Positions 39,674 to 50,098 of a stretch of DNA of 64,000 nucleotides are shown one piece after another; the stretch's first letter is position 1; the number at the start of each line of letters is the position of its first letter. Under the pieces are notes generated by a model. The model was not told where the DNA came from. It made no database searches and saw only the letters and a list, made by a program, of their open reading frames with translations. A program made the position numbers and the translations under genes. Source of the stretch: Streptomyces sp. 11x1 (GTDB taxonomy: Bacteria > Actinomycetota > Actinomycetes > Streptomycetales > Streptomycetaceae); the NCBI RefSeq assembly GCF_032598905.1, contig NZ_CP122458.1, positions 3,100,001 through 3,164,000 on the forward strand, in the 5' to 3' direction.

Positions 39674-42600
39674 CTACGGAGTGGGACCACCCTCCTCCAG
39701 CTCCGCGAGGACGCGTTCCTCGATCTCGTGTGCGATCAGGGCGACCGTCGGCCGGTCGAACAGGACCCGGGGCGACAGGCCCAGGCCGAAGGCCGTGTTG
39801 AGACGGGAGACGACCCGGATCGCGAGGAGCGAGTCGCCGCCATTGGTGAAGAAGTCGTCGTGGATCCCCGCCGGGCCGGAGCCCATCAGCTCCGCCCAGA
39901 TCTCGGCCACGGCCTCCTCGGTGACCGTGCGCGGCGCGATACGGGCCCCCTGGCTGTCGTTCGGGACCGACGGCGCCGGAAGGGCTCGCCGATCGACCTT
40001 GCCGCTGGGGGTGAGCGGCAGTTCGTCGAGCCGGTTGACGACGGTCGGCAGCATGAACTCCGGCAGTCGCCCGGCCAGGAGGCTCCGCACCTCGCTGGCG
40101 TCGGGAGCCGAGCCGTCGACTGTTACCACATGGGCCACGAGCACCGTGCGCTCGCCGTCCGTATGGGCCACGACCGCCGCGTCCCGGACCGCCGGGAGGC
40201 TCACCAGCGCGGCCTCGACCTCACCGGCCTCGATGCGGAAGCCCCGGATCTTGACCTGTCCGTCCCGGCGCCCCAGGTAGACCAGGGTCCCGTCGGAACG
40301 CCAACGCACCAGGTCGCCCGATCGGTACACGCGCTCCCCGGACTCGCCGAAGGGATGCCCGGGGAAGAGTTCTTCCGTCAGCTCCGGGCGGTTCAGGTAG
40401 CCCCGGGCCAGCCCCGCGCCCGCGATGTACAACTCACCCGTCACCCCGGCCGGGACCGGCGCGGACGCCTCGTCCAGAACCAGCACCTGGTAGCCGGGGA
40501 GTGGCCGCCCGATGGGCAGCGGGCCGCCGGCCGCCACGTCGTCGGCGGTGATCTCCTGATAGGTCACGTACACGGTCGCCTCGGTGGGCCCGTACACGTT
40601 GACGACCCGCGCGCCCCCAGAGCCGTGGCGGTCGAACCAGGCCGACAGGTGCTTGGGCTCCAGGGCCTCACCCGCAAGGAAGACCCACCGCAGCTTCGGC
40701 AACTCGACCGCAGTGGCCGTAGGGGCGCCGTCCTCCACCAGGGTGCGGAACATCGACGGCGTCTGGCTCAGCACGCTGACGCCCTCGGTATGCAGCAGGT
40801 CCCAGGCAGCACGTGGCTCGCGCGACCAGTCCTGGGGGATGAGCACGAGCCGACCGCCGGTGGTCAGGCAACCCCACATCTCCCAGACGGACACGTCGAA
40901 GGCATACGAGTGGAACGCCGACCACACCTCGCCCGCGCCCAGGCCGAACGAGGCCGGGGAGTGGGCCAGCAGGTTCAGCACCGAGCGGTGCTCGACCGCC
41001 ACCCCCTTGGGGCGGCCCGTCGAGCCGGATGTGTAGATGACGTACGCGAGGTCGTCGCCAGACACCCGCGTGTCGGGCGCCGTCCCGGGCAGCCCCGCCA
41101 CGGACGGCAGATCCAGCCGCGTGACGGTGAGCCCGGCCACCTCGGGTGTCTCACTGAAGCCGTCGCTGACCAGGACCCCGGCCCCCGAGTCCCGGAGCAT
41201 GAACGCCCGACGGTCCGCCGGATAAGCCGGGTCAACCGGCACATACGCGGCGCCCGTCTTCAGGACTGCGAGCAGCGCGACCACCAGGTCCGGACCCCGC
41301 AGCGCCGACACGCCCACGGCACCGCCCGGGGCCGCGCCCAGGGAGATCAGGTGATGGGCGAACCGGTTGGCCTGTTCTTCCAACTCCCGGTAGCTCACCG
41401 CTACTTCACTGTACGACAGTGCCGTCGCGTCGGGTGTGGCGGCCGCTTGCCGAGCGACCAGGCCGTGCACCGTCCCGTCGACCGGCCTGGTGCGCGGACC
41501 ATGACCCCATTCCCGTACGACCTGTTCGACCTCGTCGTCCGAGAGGGCGGGCAGCTCGGCCGGCGACCGTTGTGGGTCGGCGGCGAGTCCGGTCAGCAGC
41601 GTGGTGAAGCTCCGGGCCAGGTTCGCGACGGTGTCCTCGTCGAACAGCGCCGGATCGTAGGCCAGCGTGAAGGCCAACTCCTCGGCGTCGTAGGCCAGCA
41701 GGTTCAGCGGAAAGTGAGTGATGTCCATACCGGTCAGAGCCCGCAGATGCGGACCGTCGCCGTCCTCGGCATGGACGTCCCTCGGGTAATTCTCGAAGAC
41801 GACCAGGCTCTCGAAGAGCCCGGTGCCGCGTTCCACGGAGCTCCAGTCCCGCACTCGGGACAGTGGGACGTAGTCGTACTGCCGCGCCTCCACCTGCTCC
41901 CGCTGAAGTGCCGTGAGCCAGTCGGCCACCGAGGCCGCGGCGGCCTCTTCGCCGATGCCGACGCGCACCGGCAGCGTGTTGATCAACATGCCCGCGATCG
42001 AGTCGACGCCGGTCAAGTCCGCGGGGCGGCCGGACACGGTCGCGCCGAACACGACGTCCCGCTCGCCTGAGCAACGGGACAGCAACAGCGCCCACGCGCC
42101 CTGCACCAAGGTGTTGAGGGTCAGCCGGTGCGTACGCGCGAACGCGGCCAGGGCAGCCGAGTCCTCGGGCGAGAGCCGGGCGAACAGCCGGGCCGTCGAA
42201 CGGGATGTGTGGCCGGTCGGCGGGAGCCGGTCGTACGGTAGTGCGTTCGGTGTCGTGAACCCGGCCAGCCGACCGCGCCAGAACTCCTCCGCCTGCGCGC
42301 CGTCCTGCCGCTCCAGCCACTCCACGTACGCCCTGAACGGCTGCCGGGACATGAGCGCCGGCGTGCGGCCCGCGGCCAGCGCCGTGTACGCGTCGTGTAC
42401 CTGGGTCAGCACGCTGAACATGCTCCAGCCGTCGAACAGCAGATGATGGAAGGCGCACACCACCCGCACCGAGTCGTTCGTCAGCCGGATCAGCGTGAGC
42501 TGGGCCAACGGCGCCGTCCTCATGTCCAGTCGCGGCGTCTCGTCCCACATCCGCCCCAGAGCCTCCTCCTGTTCCACAGCGGACAGGCCACGCCAGTCGA

Positions 42601-45600
42601 CCTGGTCGACCGGAAGCTCGACCCGACGGCGCACCACGGCCAGGGGCCGCTCCACGCCCTCCCAGACGACCTGGGTGCGCAGCGCCTCCAGCCCGTCGGC
42701 CGTGTGCTGCCACGCCTCGGACAGCACCTCCGGGTCCCGCACACCGTCGAGGACATAGGTCATCCGCTCTACGTACGAGGTGCCCTCGGGGTCGGACAGC
42801 GTGTGGAAGAGCATGCCCGCCTGCATCGGCGTCAGCGGATACACATCGGCCACGTTCCGGCCGTCACCGACGACCCGGTCCACTCCGGCCTGGTCGAGCC
42901 CGGCCAGCGGGAAGTCGGAGGGCGTGGCGCCGCCGCTGCCGTCGGCCAGGCAATGTTGGACCAGGTCGCGCAGCGCGGCCAGGAACTCACCGGCCAGCCG
43001 CTCGACGGTCGCCGTGGCGTGGCTTCCGGGCGAGTGGATCCAGTCGACGCGCAGCTCCCCGTCACTCACGGCCGCCACGATGTCGATCAGGTGCGGACGT
43101 GGCAGCCCGTCCGCCTGTTCGCGGCCCAGAGGCTCCAGACGGCCGCGCACCAGCCCGTCCCGCTGCGCAGAGCCATCCCATTGCCCCAGGTAGTTGAAGC
43201 TAACCTGCTGTTCGTGCACCGGGTCGCCGAACCGGGGACGCCCGTCCGGGCCCGGCAGATGACGCAGGGCGCCGTAACCGAGGCCGTGGCCCGGGACGGC
43301 CCGGATGTTCTCCTTCATGGCCTTCAGGGCGGCGCCCCAATCCGTGGTGGGCACGTCGAGCGTGACCGGGAAGGCAGTCGTGAACCAGCCGACGGTGCGG
43401 GACAGGTCGACGCCGTCGAAGAGGTCCTCGCGGCCGTGCCCCTCCAGGGCGATGGTCACCGGCGCACCTGCCCAGCGACCCAGCACCCGGCCCAGCGCGG
43501 TGAGCAGCACGTCGTTGATCTGCGTGCGGTAGGCGGCCGGAACCCGCTGGAGCAGGTCACGGGTCTCCTCCCGGCCCAGCAGTACGGAGGTCACCTCGGC
43601 CGAGCCGAAGGTGTTCGGCGCATCACCGTCGCGCGGCACCCCGGCCGCCCGGTCCGTCACCTCCCGCCAGTACGGCAGTTCGGCGTCGAAGCCACCGGCC
43701 CGGGCGTGCTCGGCCAGCCGTGCCGCCCAGGTCTGGTAGCTGCTGGTCCTGCTCGGTGCCCCGGCTGCCAGGCCCTGTGTGAGCTGGGCATACACGGTCG
43801 ACAGGTCTTCGAGGATCACTCGCCAGGAGACCCCGTCCATCACCAGGTGATGCGCGGTGAGGAAGAGCACCGGCAGCCGTCCCGCGCCCAGTCGGAAGAA
43901 CACACCGCGGGCCAGGACGCCCGCGCTGAGGTCCACCGCCAGGCGGGCTGCCGCCGCGGCCTCCTCCAGCGCGCTCTCCCAGTCGGCCTCGTCCAGACCG
44001 GACAGGTCACGCACCGTCAGCAGCATGGCCGCGTCGGGTGTCTCGCCGTACTCCTGTGTCCAATTGGAGCCCGTACGGCGAAAACGCATCCGCAGCGCGT
44101 CGTGGTGGGCCACCGTGACGGCCAGGGCTCGTTCCAGCAGGGCGGTGTCCGTATCCGGGGCCAGGGCGACCCGCGTCGACATGGTGTAGTGGTCCGGCCC
44201 CTCGCGGTGGTCCTCGAAGAACCGGCGCTGAATCGGCGTGAGAGCGACCGGCCCGGAAACCTTGACGGACTCGGCGGCCGGCTCCTCGTCCGCCACCGTG
44301 CCGACCGCCGCGGCCAGCGCAGCGACCGTCTGGTGGACGAACATCATCCGCGAGGTGAGGTGCAGACCGGCCTGCCGTGCTCTGGAGACCACCTGGAGCG
44401 ACAGGATGGAGTCGCCGCCCAGTTCGAAGAAGTTGTCGTGGGCGCCGACCCGTTCGACCCCGAGGACCTGCGACCAGACCTTGGCCAGCACTGCCTGCGG
44501 GCCGTCCTCCGGAGCTGTGTACTCGGCACCGGGCCGCAGCGCCGAAACCTCCGGGCCGGGCAGCGCGCGCAGGTCGACCTTCCCGTTGGAGGTCAGGGGC
44601 AGCCGCTCCAGTGGTACGAACAGGGCGGGCGTCATGTGCTCGGGCAAGGTCGCGGCGAGATGGGCACGCAGCACCTCGCCGTCAAGGGCGGGCGTCCCGG
44701 CGGCATAGGCGACGAGCCGACGGCGGCCCGGAGCGTCCTCGTGCGCGACCACGACCGCGTCCGTGACATCAGGGTGCCGCTTCAAGGCGCTCTCGACCTC
44801 GCCCAGCTCGATCCGGAAGCCGCGGATCTTCACCTGGCGGTCGGCACGCCCCAGGAATTCCAGCACTCCGTCGGCCCGGCGCCGGGCCAGGTCGCCCGAA
44901 CAGTACATTCGGCTTCCGGGCTCCCCGAACGGATCGGCGACGAACCGCTCCGCGGTCAGGGCGGGCCGCCCCAGGTAGCCCTGGGCCAGCCCCGGGCCCG
45001 CGAGATACAGCTCACCCGGTACACCGACCGGTGCGGGCCTCAGCGAAGCGGTCAGTACATAGGCCCGTGTGTTGCCGACCGGAGTGCCCAGCGGCACCGG
45101 GGTCGCCGGGTCCATGCCGAGCACCAGCCGGTAGGTGGTGGCCAGCGAGGTGGCCTCGGTCGGGCCGTAGCCGTTGGCGAGCCGCAGACCCGGGTGGACC
45201 GCCAGGACCCGGGCGGCATGCTCGGGCGAAAGCTTGTCGCCACCGGCCACGACCTGACGCAGCCCGCTCAGGGCCGTCACATCGTCGTCGACCACGTGGG
45301 CGAACAGGCCGGCCGCAATGGCGAGATGGGTCACCTGGTGCCGCGTCAGGAAGGTCTTCAGCTCCTGGCCGGTAGGCGTCGTCGGCGGGTGCACCGCAAG
45401 CCGGGCCCCGTTCAGGAGCGCCCCCCACACCTCCAGTGTGGCGGCGTCGAAGGACAGCGAGGCCAACTGGGCGACGGTGTCCCCGGGCGCCAGGTCGAAG
45501 ATCCCCGACTGGTGCGCCAACCGCACCACCGCGTGGTGCGAGGTCAGCACGCCCTTGGGGCCGCCGGTCGAACCGGAGGTGTAGATCACGTATGCCAGGT

Positions 45601-48600
45601 CGTCCGGCGAGACCGCGACCCGGGAAACGTCACCGCCTGCCTCCGCGCCCTTGACATCCGAGTCGCCTGGATCACCGAGCTCGTCCAGGTCGAGGATCGC
45701 GGCGTCGGTGTCGGGGAGTCGCTCGCGCAGTCGCCGCTGGGTGAGCAGCAGGCGCACCCTGGCGTCGTCGAGCATGTACGAGAGCCGTTCGGCCGGATAG
45801 CCGGGATCGAGCGGCAGATACGCCGCGCCCGCCTTGAGGACGGCGAGCATGGCCACGACCGCGTCCGTCCCGCGCTCCAGGCACAGGCCGACCAGCAGCC
45901 CCGGACCGGCACCGGCCGCGAGCAGTCGGCCGGCGAGCCGGTCCGCGCGCTCGTCCAGCTCCCGGTAGGTCAGGTCGGTGTCACCGAAGGAGACGGCCAC
46001 CGCGTTGGGCTGCCGGGCGACCTGCGCGGTGAACAGTTCGGGCAGGGTGTTCTCGGGCAGCGGACGGGCCGTGTCGTTCCAGCCGTGCACCAGGCGGGCG
46101 TGCTCGGCCTCGGTGAGCAGGGGAAGCGCGCTCACCTCCTGCTCGGGGGAGTCGGCCGCCGCGTCCAGCAGCACGGTGAGGTTGCCGACCAGCCGCGCGA
46201 CGGTCGCCTCGTCGAACAGCGCGGTGCTGTAGATGATCCGGCCATAAAGCCGGTCGTCGGCCTCGGTGAACTCCACCGTCAGATCGAATGGGGCGGCGCC
46301 GTGCTCCACCGGGTAGGGCTCGTACTCCACCTCCGGCATCCGGACGTCACCGCGCGGGGTGTTCTGGAGGACGACCATGGTCTGGATCAGCGGAGTACGG
46401 CTGGTGTCCCGCTCCGGCTGCACCGCCTCCACCACCTGCTCGAACGGCACGTCCTCGTGCGCGAAGGCGTCGAGCACCGTCTCCTTGATCCGGTCCAGCA
46501 GTTCGCCGAAGGACATCCGCTGCTCGACCCTGGTACGCAGGACGACCGTGTTGACCAGGAAGCCCACCAGCTGCTCCAGCTCGCGGTGGCCGCGCCCCGA
46601 GGTGGCTGTGCCGACCGCGATGTCCTCTTGCCCGGACCAGTGCGCGAAGACCGCCTTGACCGCGGCGGTGAGGGCCATGAAGAGAGTCGCGCCCCGCTGT
46701 GCGGCCAGCTCCCGGGCCCTGGCCGTCAGGCCGGACGGCAGCTCGAAGTGGTACTCGGCACCCGTCGTCGAACGCACCGCGGGGCGTGGCCGGTCGGTGG
46801 GCAGGTCAAGCGGGGTGACACCGGCCAGCCGCTCGCGCCACCACGCCAGATGACGGCCGACCAGGGCACTGCCCTCGGTACGTCCGCGCTGCCAGGCCGC
46901 GAAGTCGGCGTACTGCACGGTGAGGTCCGGCAGTTCCTGACGGGTGCCGCGGACCCGGGTCGTGTACAGCGCGCTGAGCTCCCGGGCGATCACCCCGGAC
47001 GACCAGCCATCGGTCACGATGTGGTGGACGCCCAGGACGCAGACGTGCTCCCGTTCCGCCAGCCGAACCAGCAACACTCGGACCAGAGGGCCGGTTTGCA
47101 GGTCGTAGGGGCGTGCCATCTGCGCGCGGACCAGTTCCCGCAGCCGCTCCTCACGCAGTCGCTCGGGCACCCCGGACAAGTCGACGCTCTGCCACTGGGG
47201 GTCCAGTGACGGATAGACCACCTGCACACCCTGGCCGCCGACCGCGCCGAACGTGGTCCGCAACACCTCGTGACGCGCTGTCAGGTCGCGCATGGCGTCG
47301 CGCAGGGCGTCGAGATCCAGGGCTCCGGTCAGCCGCAGACCCAATCCCGTGTGGTACTCGGCGCTGCCCGGCGCGAAGTTCTCCAGGAACCACAGTCGGC
47401 GCTGCCCGTACGACATGGGCAGCAGCCCCTCGCGGGAGATCACCGGGATGGCGGCTTCCGCGCTCTCCTCGGCCGAGGAGAGCAGCTCGGCGAGCGCGGC
47501 CACCGTGGGTGAGTCGAACAGCACGCGCAGCGACAGCCTGATGCCGAGGGCCTGGCGCAGCCGGGATGCAGCGCGCACGGAGAGCAGCGAGTTGCCGCCG
47601 AGGGCGAAGAACTCGTCGTGGATGCCGACGCGCTCCACTTCCAGGACCTCGGCCCAGACGTTCGCGATGGTCTCCTCGACGGCGTTGCGCGGCGCCTCGT
47701 AACCCGGCCCCCGTCCCCCGTCGCGCGGCGCCTCCAAGGTCGGCAACGCCAGACGGTTCACCTTGCCGTTGGGTGTCAGCGGCAGCGCGTCCAGCACGGT
47801 TATCGCCGCCGGGACCATGTACTCCGGAAGCTGGACGGCCAGGTATTCGCGCAGTTCGCCGCCGGTCGGGCGGACGCGACCGGACGGCACCACATAGGCC
47901 AGCAAATTGGTGTTGTGGGTGACCACCACCGCCTGCGCCACGTCACCGCGGCGCGTCAACAGACTCTCAATCTCACCGAGTTCGACGCGGAACCCACGTA
48001 CCTTGACCTGGTCGTCGACCCGTGCCAGATACTCCAGGGTGCCGTCCGCCCGGCGGCGCACGACGTCGCCGGTGCGGTACATCCGGCTCCCGTGCGCGTC
48101 GAACGGGTCGGCGACGAACCGCTCAGCCGTGGTGCCAGGCCGGCCGTGGTAACCACGGGCCAGCCCGGGACCCGCGATGTACAGCTCGCCCCGAACGCCG
48201 ACCGGCACCGGGCGCAGGAGATCGTCCAGTACGTAAACGCGGGTGTTGGCAATGGGGCTGCCGATGGGCGGCACCTCGGCGCCGCTGAGCGGAGCGCTCA
48301 TCGTGGCGCACACGGTGGTCTCCGTCGGCCCGTACGCGTTGATCATGAGTCGCCCCGCCGACCAGCGGTCCACCAGGTCGCCCGTGGCCGCCTCGCCCGC
48401 GACCACCAGGGTCGCGCCGGCTGGCAGGCCCCGACCCTCCGGGAGCACCGCGACCGTGGTCGGGGTCAGCGTGGCGTGCGTGACGCCGTGCTTGGCGGTG
48501 TACGCGGCCAGTGGCTCGCCCGGCTGGAGCGACTCCTCGGAGCCCATGACCAGGCAGGCGCCAGTGAGGACGCCCATGCAGATCTCCCAGAACGCGGCGT

Positions 48601-49951
48601 CGAAGCTGGCCGACGCGAACTGGAGCACCTTGCTGTCCGGAGTGACATCGAACGCCTCGGTCTGGGCGGCCACGAGGTTGCCGATGCCCCGGTGCGTGAC
48701 CAGGACGCCCTTGGGCCGGCCGGTCGATCCCGAGGTGTAGATGACGTATGCGAGGTCTTCGGGGGTGAGCGCGACCTCAGGTGCCGTGACGGGCCGGCGG
48801 TCCAGCACGGCATGGTCGCGGTCCACGGGCACGAGTACGGCGTCGGTGGGCGGCAGTCCGCCGGCCACGGTCTCCTGCGTCACGACATACCCGACGCCCG
48901 AGTCGCGCAGCATGTAGGCCAGCCGCTCCTCGGGATAGTTCGGATCGAGCGGCACATAGGCGGCGCCGGCCTTCATCACGCCGAGCATCCCGGCAACCAG
49001 CCAGGTACCGCGCTCCACGCACAGCCCGACCAGGTCGCCCCGACTGACGCCGAGATCCAGGAGGTGGTGGGCGATACGGCTGGACCGCTCGTCCAGTTCC
49101 CGGTAGGTCAGCGGACCATATTCGTCCAGGGCGGCGACGGCGTCGGGCCGCGTCCGCACCTGAGCGGCGAACAAGTCGGGAAAGGTGCCGGTGGGCACGG
49201 ACCGCTCGGTGGTGTTCCAACCGTGGACCACCTGCTCGAACTCGCCCGGGGAGAGCATCGGCAGGGCGGAGACGGGCAGTTCCGGCTGAACGGCGGCACC
49301 GGCCAGCAGCACGGTCAGATGCCCGACAATCCGTACGATGGTCGAATGGTCGAACAGGACTGAGTTGTAGTGGACGGACACCGGCAGGGCTCCGTCCACG
49401 ACGGCCACCTCCAGCGCCAGGTCCAGCGGATCGAACGCGGCGGTGGCCTGCTCCCCGTCCCGTACGACGACCATGGCCTGCACGAACGGCGTCACACTGG
49501 TGTCCTGCTCCGGCGCAAGCTCCTCGACGAGCCGCGCCAGCGACACGTCGTGGGCGAATGCCTCCTGCGCCGTGTCCCTCACTCGGGTGACGAGGTCCTC
49601 GAACGAGTCGTGGGCCCCGGCCTCGGTGCGCAGCACCACGGTGTGCGACGTGCGCGGCGCGAGGGTGCCGACGGCCACGTCGGACTGGCCCAAGTAGCGG
49701 GTGAACAGCGCCTGGATCCCTGCGACGAACACCGCCCGCAGGTCGCTGTCCTGCCGGTCTGCCAGGGCGCGTAGGGCCTCGGCGGTGGCGCGCGGTACCT
49801 CGAAGGCGTAGGTGGACGTCTCCGTCGACCGTACGACCGAACGTCTGCGGTCGGTGGGGAGGTCGAGGGGCGGGATACCGGCCAGCCGCCGCCGCCAGTA
49901 CTCGACGTCCTGGCGCGGCGGACGTCCGGCCGGTGCTCCAGCGCGAGTCAA
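39674..49951 (-). CDS. NRPS A: (partial C)-A-T / C-A-T-E / C-A-T (3425 aa), modules 1-3
   Basis: It starts inside a C domain: residues 16-245 match only the C-terminal half (VEYWRRRLAGIPPLDLPTD), with no HHxxxDG. Then come A1 (255-745), T (Ser788), an LCL C domain (843-1290, HHIVTDG at 976-982), A2 (1303-1790), T (Ser1848), E (1902-2370, HHLVMDG at 2034-2040), a DCL-type C domain (LTPMQAGMLFHTL, HHLLFDG), A3 and T (Ser3374). A1 reads D-A-W-T-V-A-A-V-C, a Phe-type code. A2 reads D-A-L-A-V-G-G-S-L and A3 D-V-W-S-F-A-V-V-Y; neither can be assigned with confidence. TTG at 49951 has GGAGG 7 bases upstream. First NRPS of the operon; 120 bases separate it from NRPS B. Confidence 0.95.
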   Translation of the reverse strand: MTRAGAPAGRPPRQDVEYWRRRLAGIPPLDLPTDRRRSVVRSTETSTYAFEVPRATAEALRALADRQDSDLRAVFVAGIQALFTRYLGQSDVAVGTLAPRTSHTVVLRTEAGAHDSFEDLVTRVRDTAQEAFAHDVSLARLVEELAPEQDTSVTPFVQAMVVVRDGEQATAAFDPLDLALEVAVVDGALPVSVHYNSVLFDHSTIVRIVGHLTVLLAGAAVQPELPVSALPMLSPGEFEQVVHGWNTTERSVPTGTFPDLFAAQVRTRPDAVAALDEYGPLTYRELDERSSRIAHHLLDLGVSRGDLVGLCVERGTWLVAGMLGVMKAGAAYVPLDPNYPEERLAYMLRDSGVGYVVTQETVAGGLPPTDAVLVPVDRDHAVLDRRPVTAPEVALTPEDLAYVIYTSGSTGRPKGVLVTHRGIGNLVAAQTEAFDVTPDSKVLQFASASFDAAFWEICMGVLTGACLVMGSEESLQPGEPLAAYTAKHGVTHATLTPTTVAVLPEGRGLPAGATLVVAGEAATGDLVDRWSAGRLMINAYGPTETTVCATMSAPLSGAEVPPIGSPIANTRVYVLDDLLRPVPVGVRGELYIAGPGLARGYHGRPGTTAERFVADPFDAHGSRMYRTGDVVRRRADGTLEYLARVDDQVKVRGFRVELGEIESLLTRRGDVAQAVVVTHNTNLLAYVVPSGRVRPTGGELREYLAVQLPEYMVPAAITVLDALPLTPNGKVNRLALPTLEAPRDGGRGPGYEAPRNAVEETIANVWAEVLEVERVGIHDEFFALGGNSLLSVRAASRLRQALGIRLSLRVLFDSPTVAALAELLSSAEESAEAAIPVISREGLLPMSYGQRRLWFLENFAPGSAEYHTGLGLRLTGALDLDALRDAMRDLTARHEVLRTTFGAVGGQGVQVVYPSLDPQWQSVDLSGVPERLREERLRELVRAQMARPYDLQTGPLVRVLLVRLAEREHVCVLGVHHIVTDGWSSGVIARELSALYTTRVRGTRQELPDLTVQYADFAAWQRGRTEGSALVGRHLAWWRERLAGVTPLDLPTDRPRPAVRSTTGAEYHFELPSGLTARARELAAQRGATLFMALTAAVKAVFAHWSGQEDIAVGTATSGRGHRELEQLVGFLVNTVVLRTRVEQRMSFGELLDRIKETVLDAFAHEDVPFEQVVEAVQPERDTSRTPLIQTMVVLQNTPRGDVRMPEVEYEPYPVEHGAAPFDLTVEFTEADDRLYGRIIYSTALFDEATVARLVGNLTVLLDAAADSPEQEVSALPLLTEAEHARLVHGWNDTARPLPENTLPELFTAQVARQPNAVAVSFGDTDLTYRELDERADRLAGRLLAAGAGPGLLVGLCLERGTDAVVAMLAVLKAGAAYLPLDPGYPAERLSYMLDDARVRLLLTQRRLRERLPDTDAAILDLDELGDPGDSDVKGAEAGGDVSRVAVSPDDLAYVIYTSGSTGGPKGVLTSHHAVVRLAHQSGIFDLAPGDTVAQLASLSFDAATLEVWGALLNGARLAVHPPTTPTGQELKTFLTRHQVTHLAIAAGLFAHVVDDDVTALSGLRQVVAGGDKLSPEHAARVLAVHPGLRLANGYGPTEATSLATTYRLVLGMDPATPVPLGTPVGNTRAYVLTASLRPAPVGVPGELYLAGPGLAQGYLGRPALTAERFVADPFGEPGSRMYCSGDLARRRADGVLEFLGRADRQVKIRGFRIELGEVESALKRHPDVTDAVVVAHEDAPGRRRLVAYAAGTPALDGEVLRAHLAATLPEHMTPALFVPLERLPLTSNGKVDLRALPGPEVSALRPGAEYTAPEDGPQAVLAKVWSQVLGVERVGAHDNFFELGGDSILSLQVVSRARQAGLHLTSRMMFVHQTVAALAAAVGTVADEEPAAESVKVSGPVALTPIQRRFFEDHREGPDHYTMSTRVALAPDTDTALLERALAVTVAHHDALRMRFRRTGSNWTQEYGETPDAAMLLTVRDLSGLDEADWESALEEAAAAARLAVDLSAGVLARGVFFRLGAGRLPVLFLTAHHLVMDGVSWRVILEDLSTVYAQLTQGLAAGAPSRTSSYQTWAARLAEHARAGGFDAELPYWREVTDRAAGVPRDGDAPNTFGSAEVTSVLLGREETRDLLQRVPAAYRTQINDVLLTALGRVLGRWAGAPVTIALEGHGREDLFDGVDLSRTVGWFTTAFPVTLDVPTTDWGAALKAMKENIRAVPGHGLGYGALRHLPGPDGRPRFGDPVHEQQVSFNYLGQWDGSAQRDGLVRGRLEPLGREQADGLPRPHLIDIVAAVSDGELRVDWIHSPGSHATATVERLAGEFLAALRDLVQHCLADGSGGATPSDFPLAGLDQAGVDRVVGDGRNVADVYPLTPMQAGMLFHTLSDPEGTSYVERMTYVLDGVRDPEVLSEAWQHTADGLEALRTQVVWEGVERPLAVVRRRVELPVDQVDWRGLSAVEQEEALGRMWDETPRLDMRTAPLAQLTLIRLTNDSVRVVCAFHHLLFDGWSMFSVLTQVHDAYTALAAGRTPALMSRQPFRAYVEWLERQDGAQAEEFWRGRLAGFTTPNALPYDRLPPTGHTSRSTARLFARLSPEDSAALAAFARTHRLTLNTLVQGAWALLLSRCSGERDVVFGATVSGRPADLTGVDSIAGMLINTLPVRVGIGEEAAAASVADWLTALQREQVEARQYDYVPLSRVRDWSSVERGTGLFESLVVFENYPRDVHAEDGDGPHLRALTGMDITHFPLNLLAYDAEELAFTLAYDPALFDEDTVANLARSFTTLLTGLAADPQRSPAELPALSDDEVEQVVREWGHGPRTRPVDGTVHGLVARQAAATPDATALSYSEVAVSYRELEEQANRFAHHLISLGAAPGGAVGVSALRGPDLVVALLAVLKTGAAYVPVDPAYPADRRAFMLRDSGAGVLVSDGFSETPEVAGLTVTRLDLPSVAGLPGTAPDTRVSGDDLAYVIYTSGSTGRPKGVAVEHRSVLNLLAHSPASFGLGAGEVWSAFHSYAFDVSVWEMWGCLTTGGRLVLIPQDWSREPRAAWDLLHTEGVSVLSQTPSMFRTLVEDGAPTATAVELPKLRWVFLAGEALEPKHLSAWFDRHGSGGARVVNVYGPTEATVYVTYQEITADDVAAGGPLPIGRPLPGYQVLVLDEASAPVPAGVTGELYIAGAGLARGYLNRPELTEELFPGHPFGESGERVYRSGDLVRWRSDGTLVYLGRRDGQVKIRGFRIEAGEVEAALVSLPAVRDAAVVAHTDGERTVLVAHVVTVDGSAPDASEVRSLLAGRLPEFMLPTVVNRLDELPLTPSGKVDRRALPAPSVPNDSQGARIAPRTVTEEAVAEIWAELMGSGPAGIHDDFFTNGGDSLLAIRVVSRLNTAFGLGLSPRVLFDRPTVALIAHEIEERVLAELEEGGPTP

Positions 49952-50098
49952 GACTGTGCCTCCATGGGGGATGACGTGAGGGCGCGTGGAGATGCCGCTG
50001 GGCGGCGCAGCGCCAGAGGGACGTCGACGAAGAAGACGTGAGGTGAAAGACGTGAAGTGCTGAGATACGGAGAACCGGAAGGCGTGCGCCGGAGGGCG

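Noticed and set aside
42395..47209. 1604-codon open frame on the plus strand
   Set aside because: Exact antisense of NRPS A; a GC-rich codon-bias shadow with no domain resemblance. The same applies to the long plus-strand frames at 35426-38299, 39341-42070 and 7054-9921.
49948..49965. Five-codon frame (MEAQS) whose stop overlaps the TTG start of NRPS A
   Set aside because: It has no ribosome site of its own and contains the NRPS ribosome site; probably coincidental.
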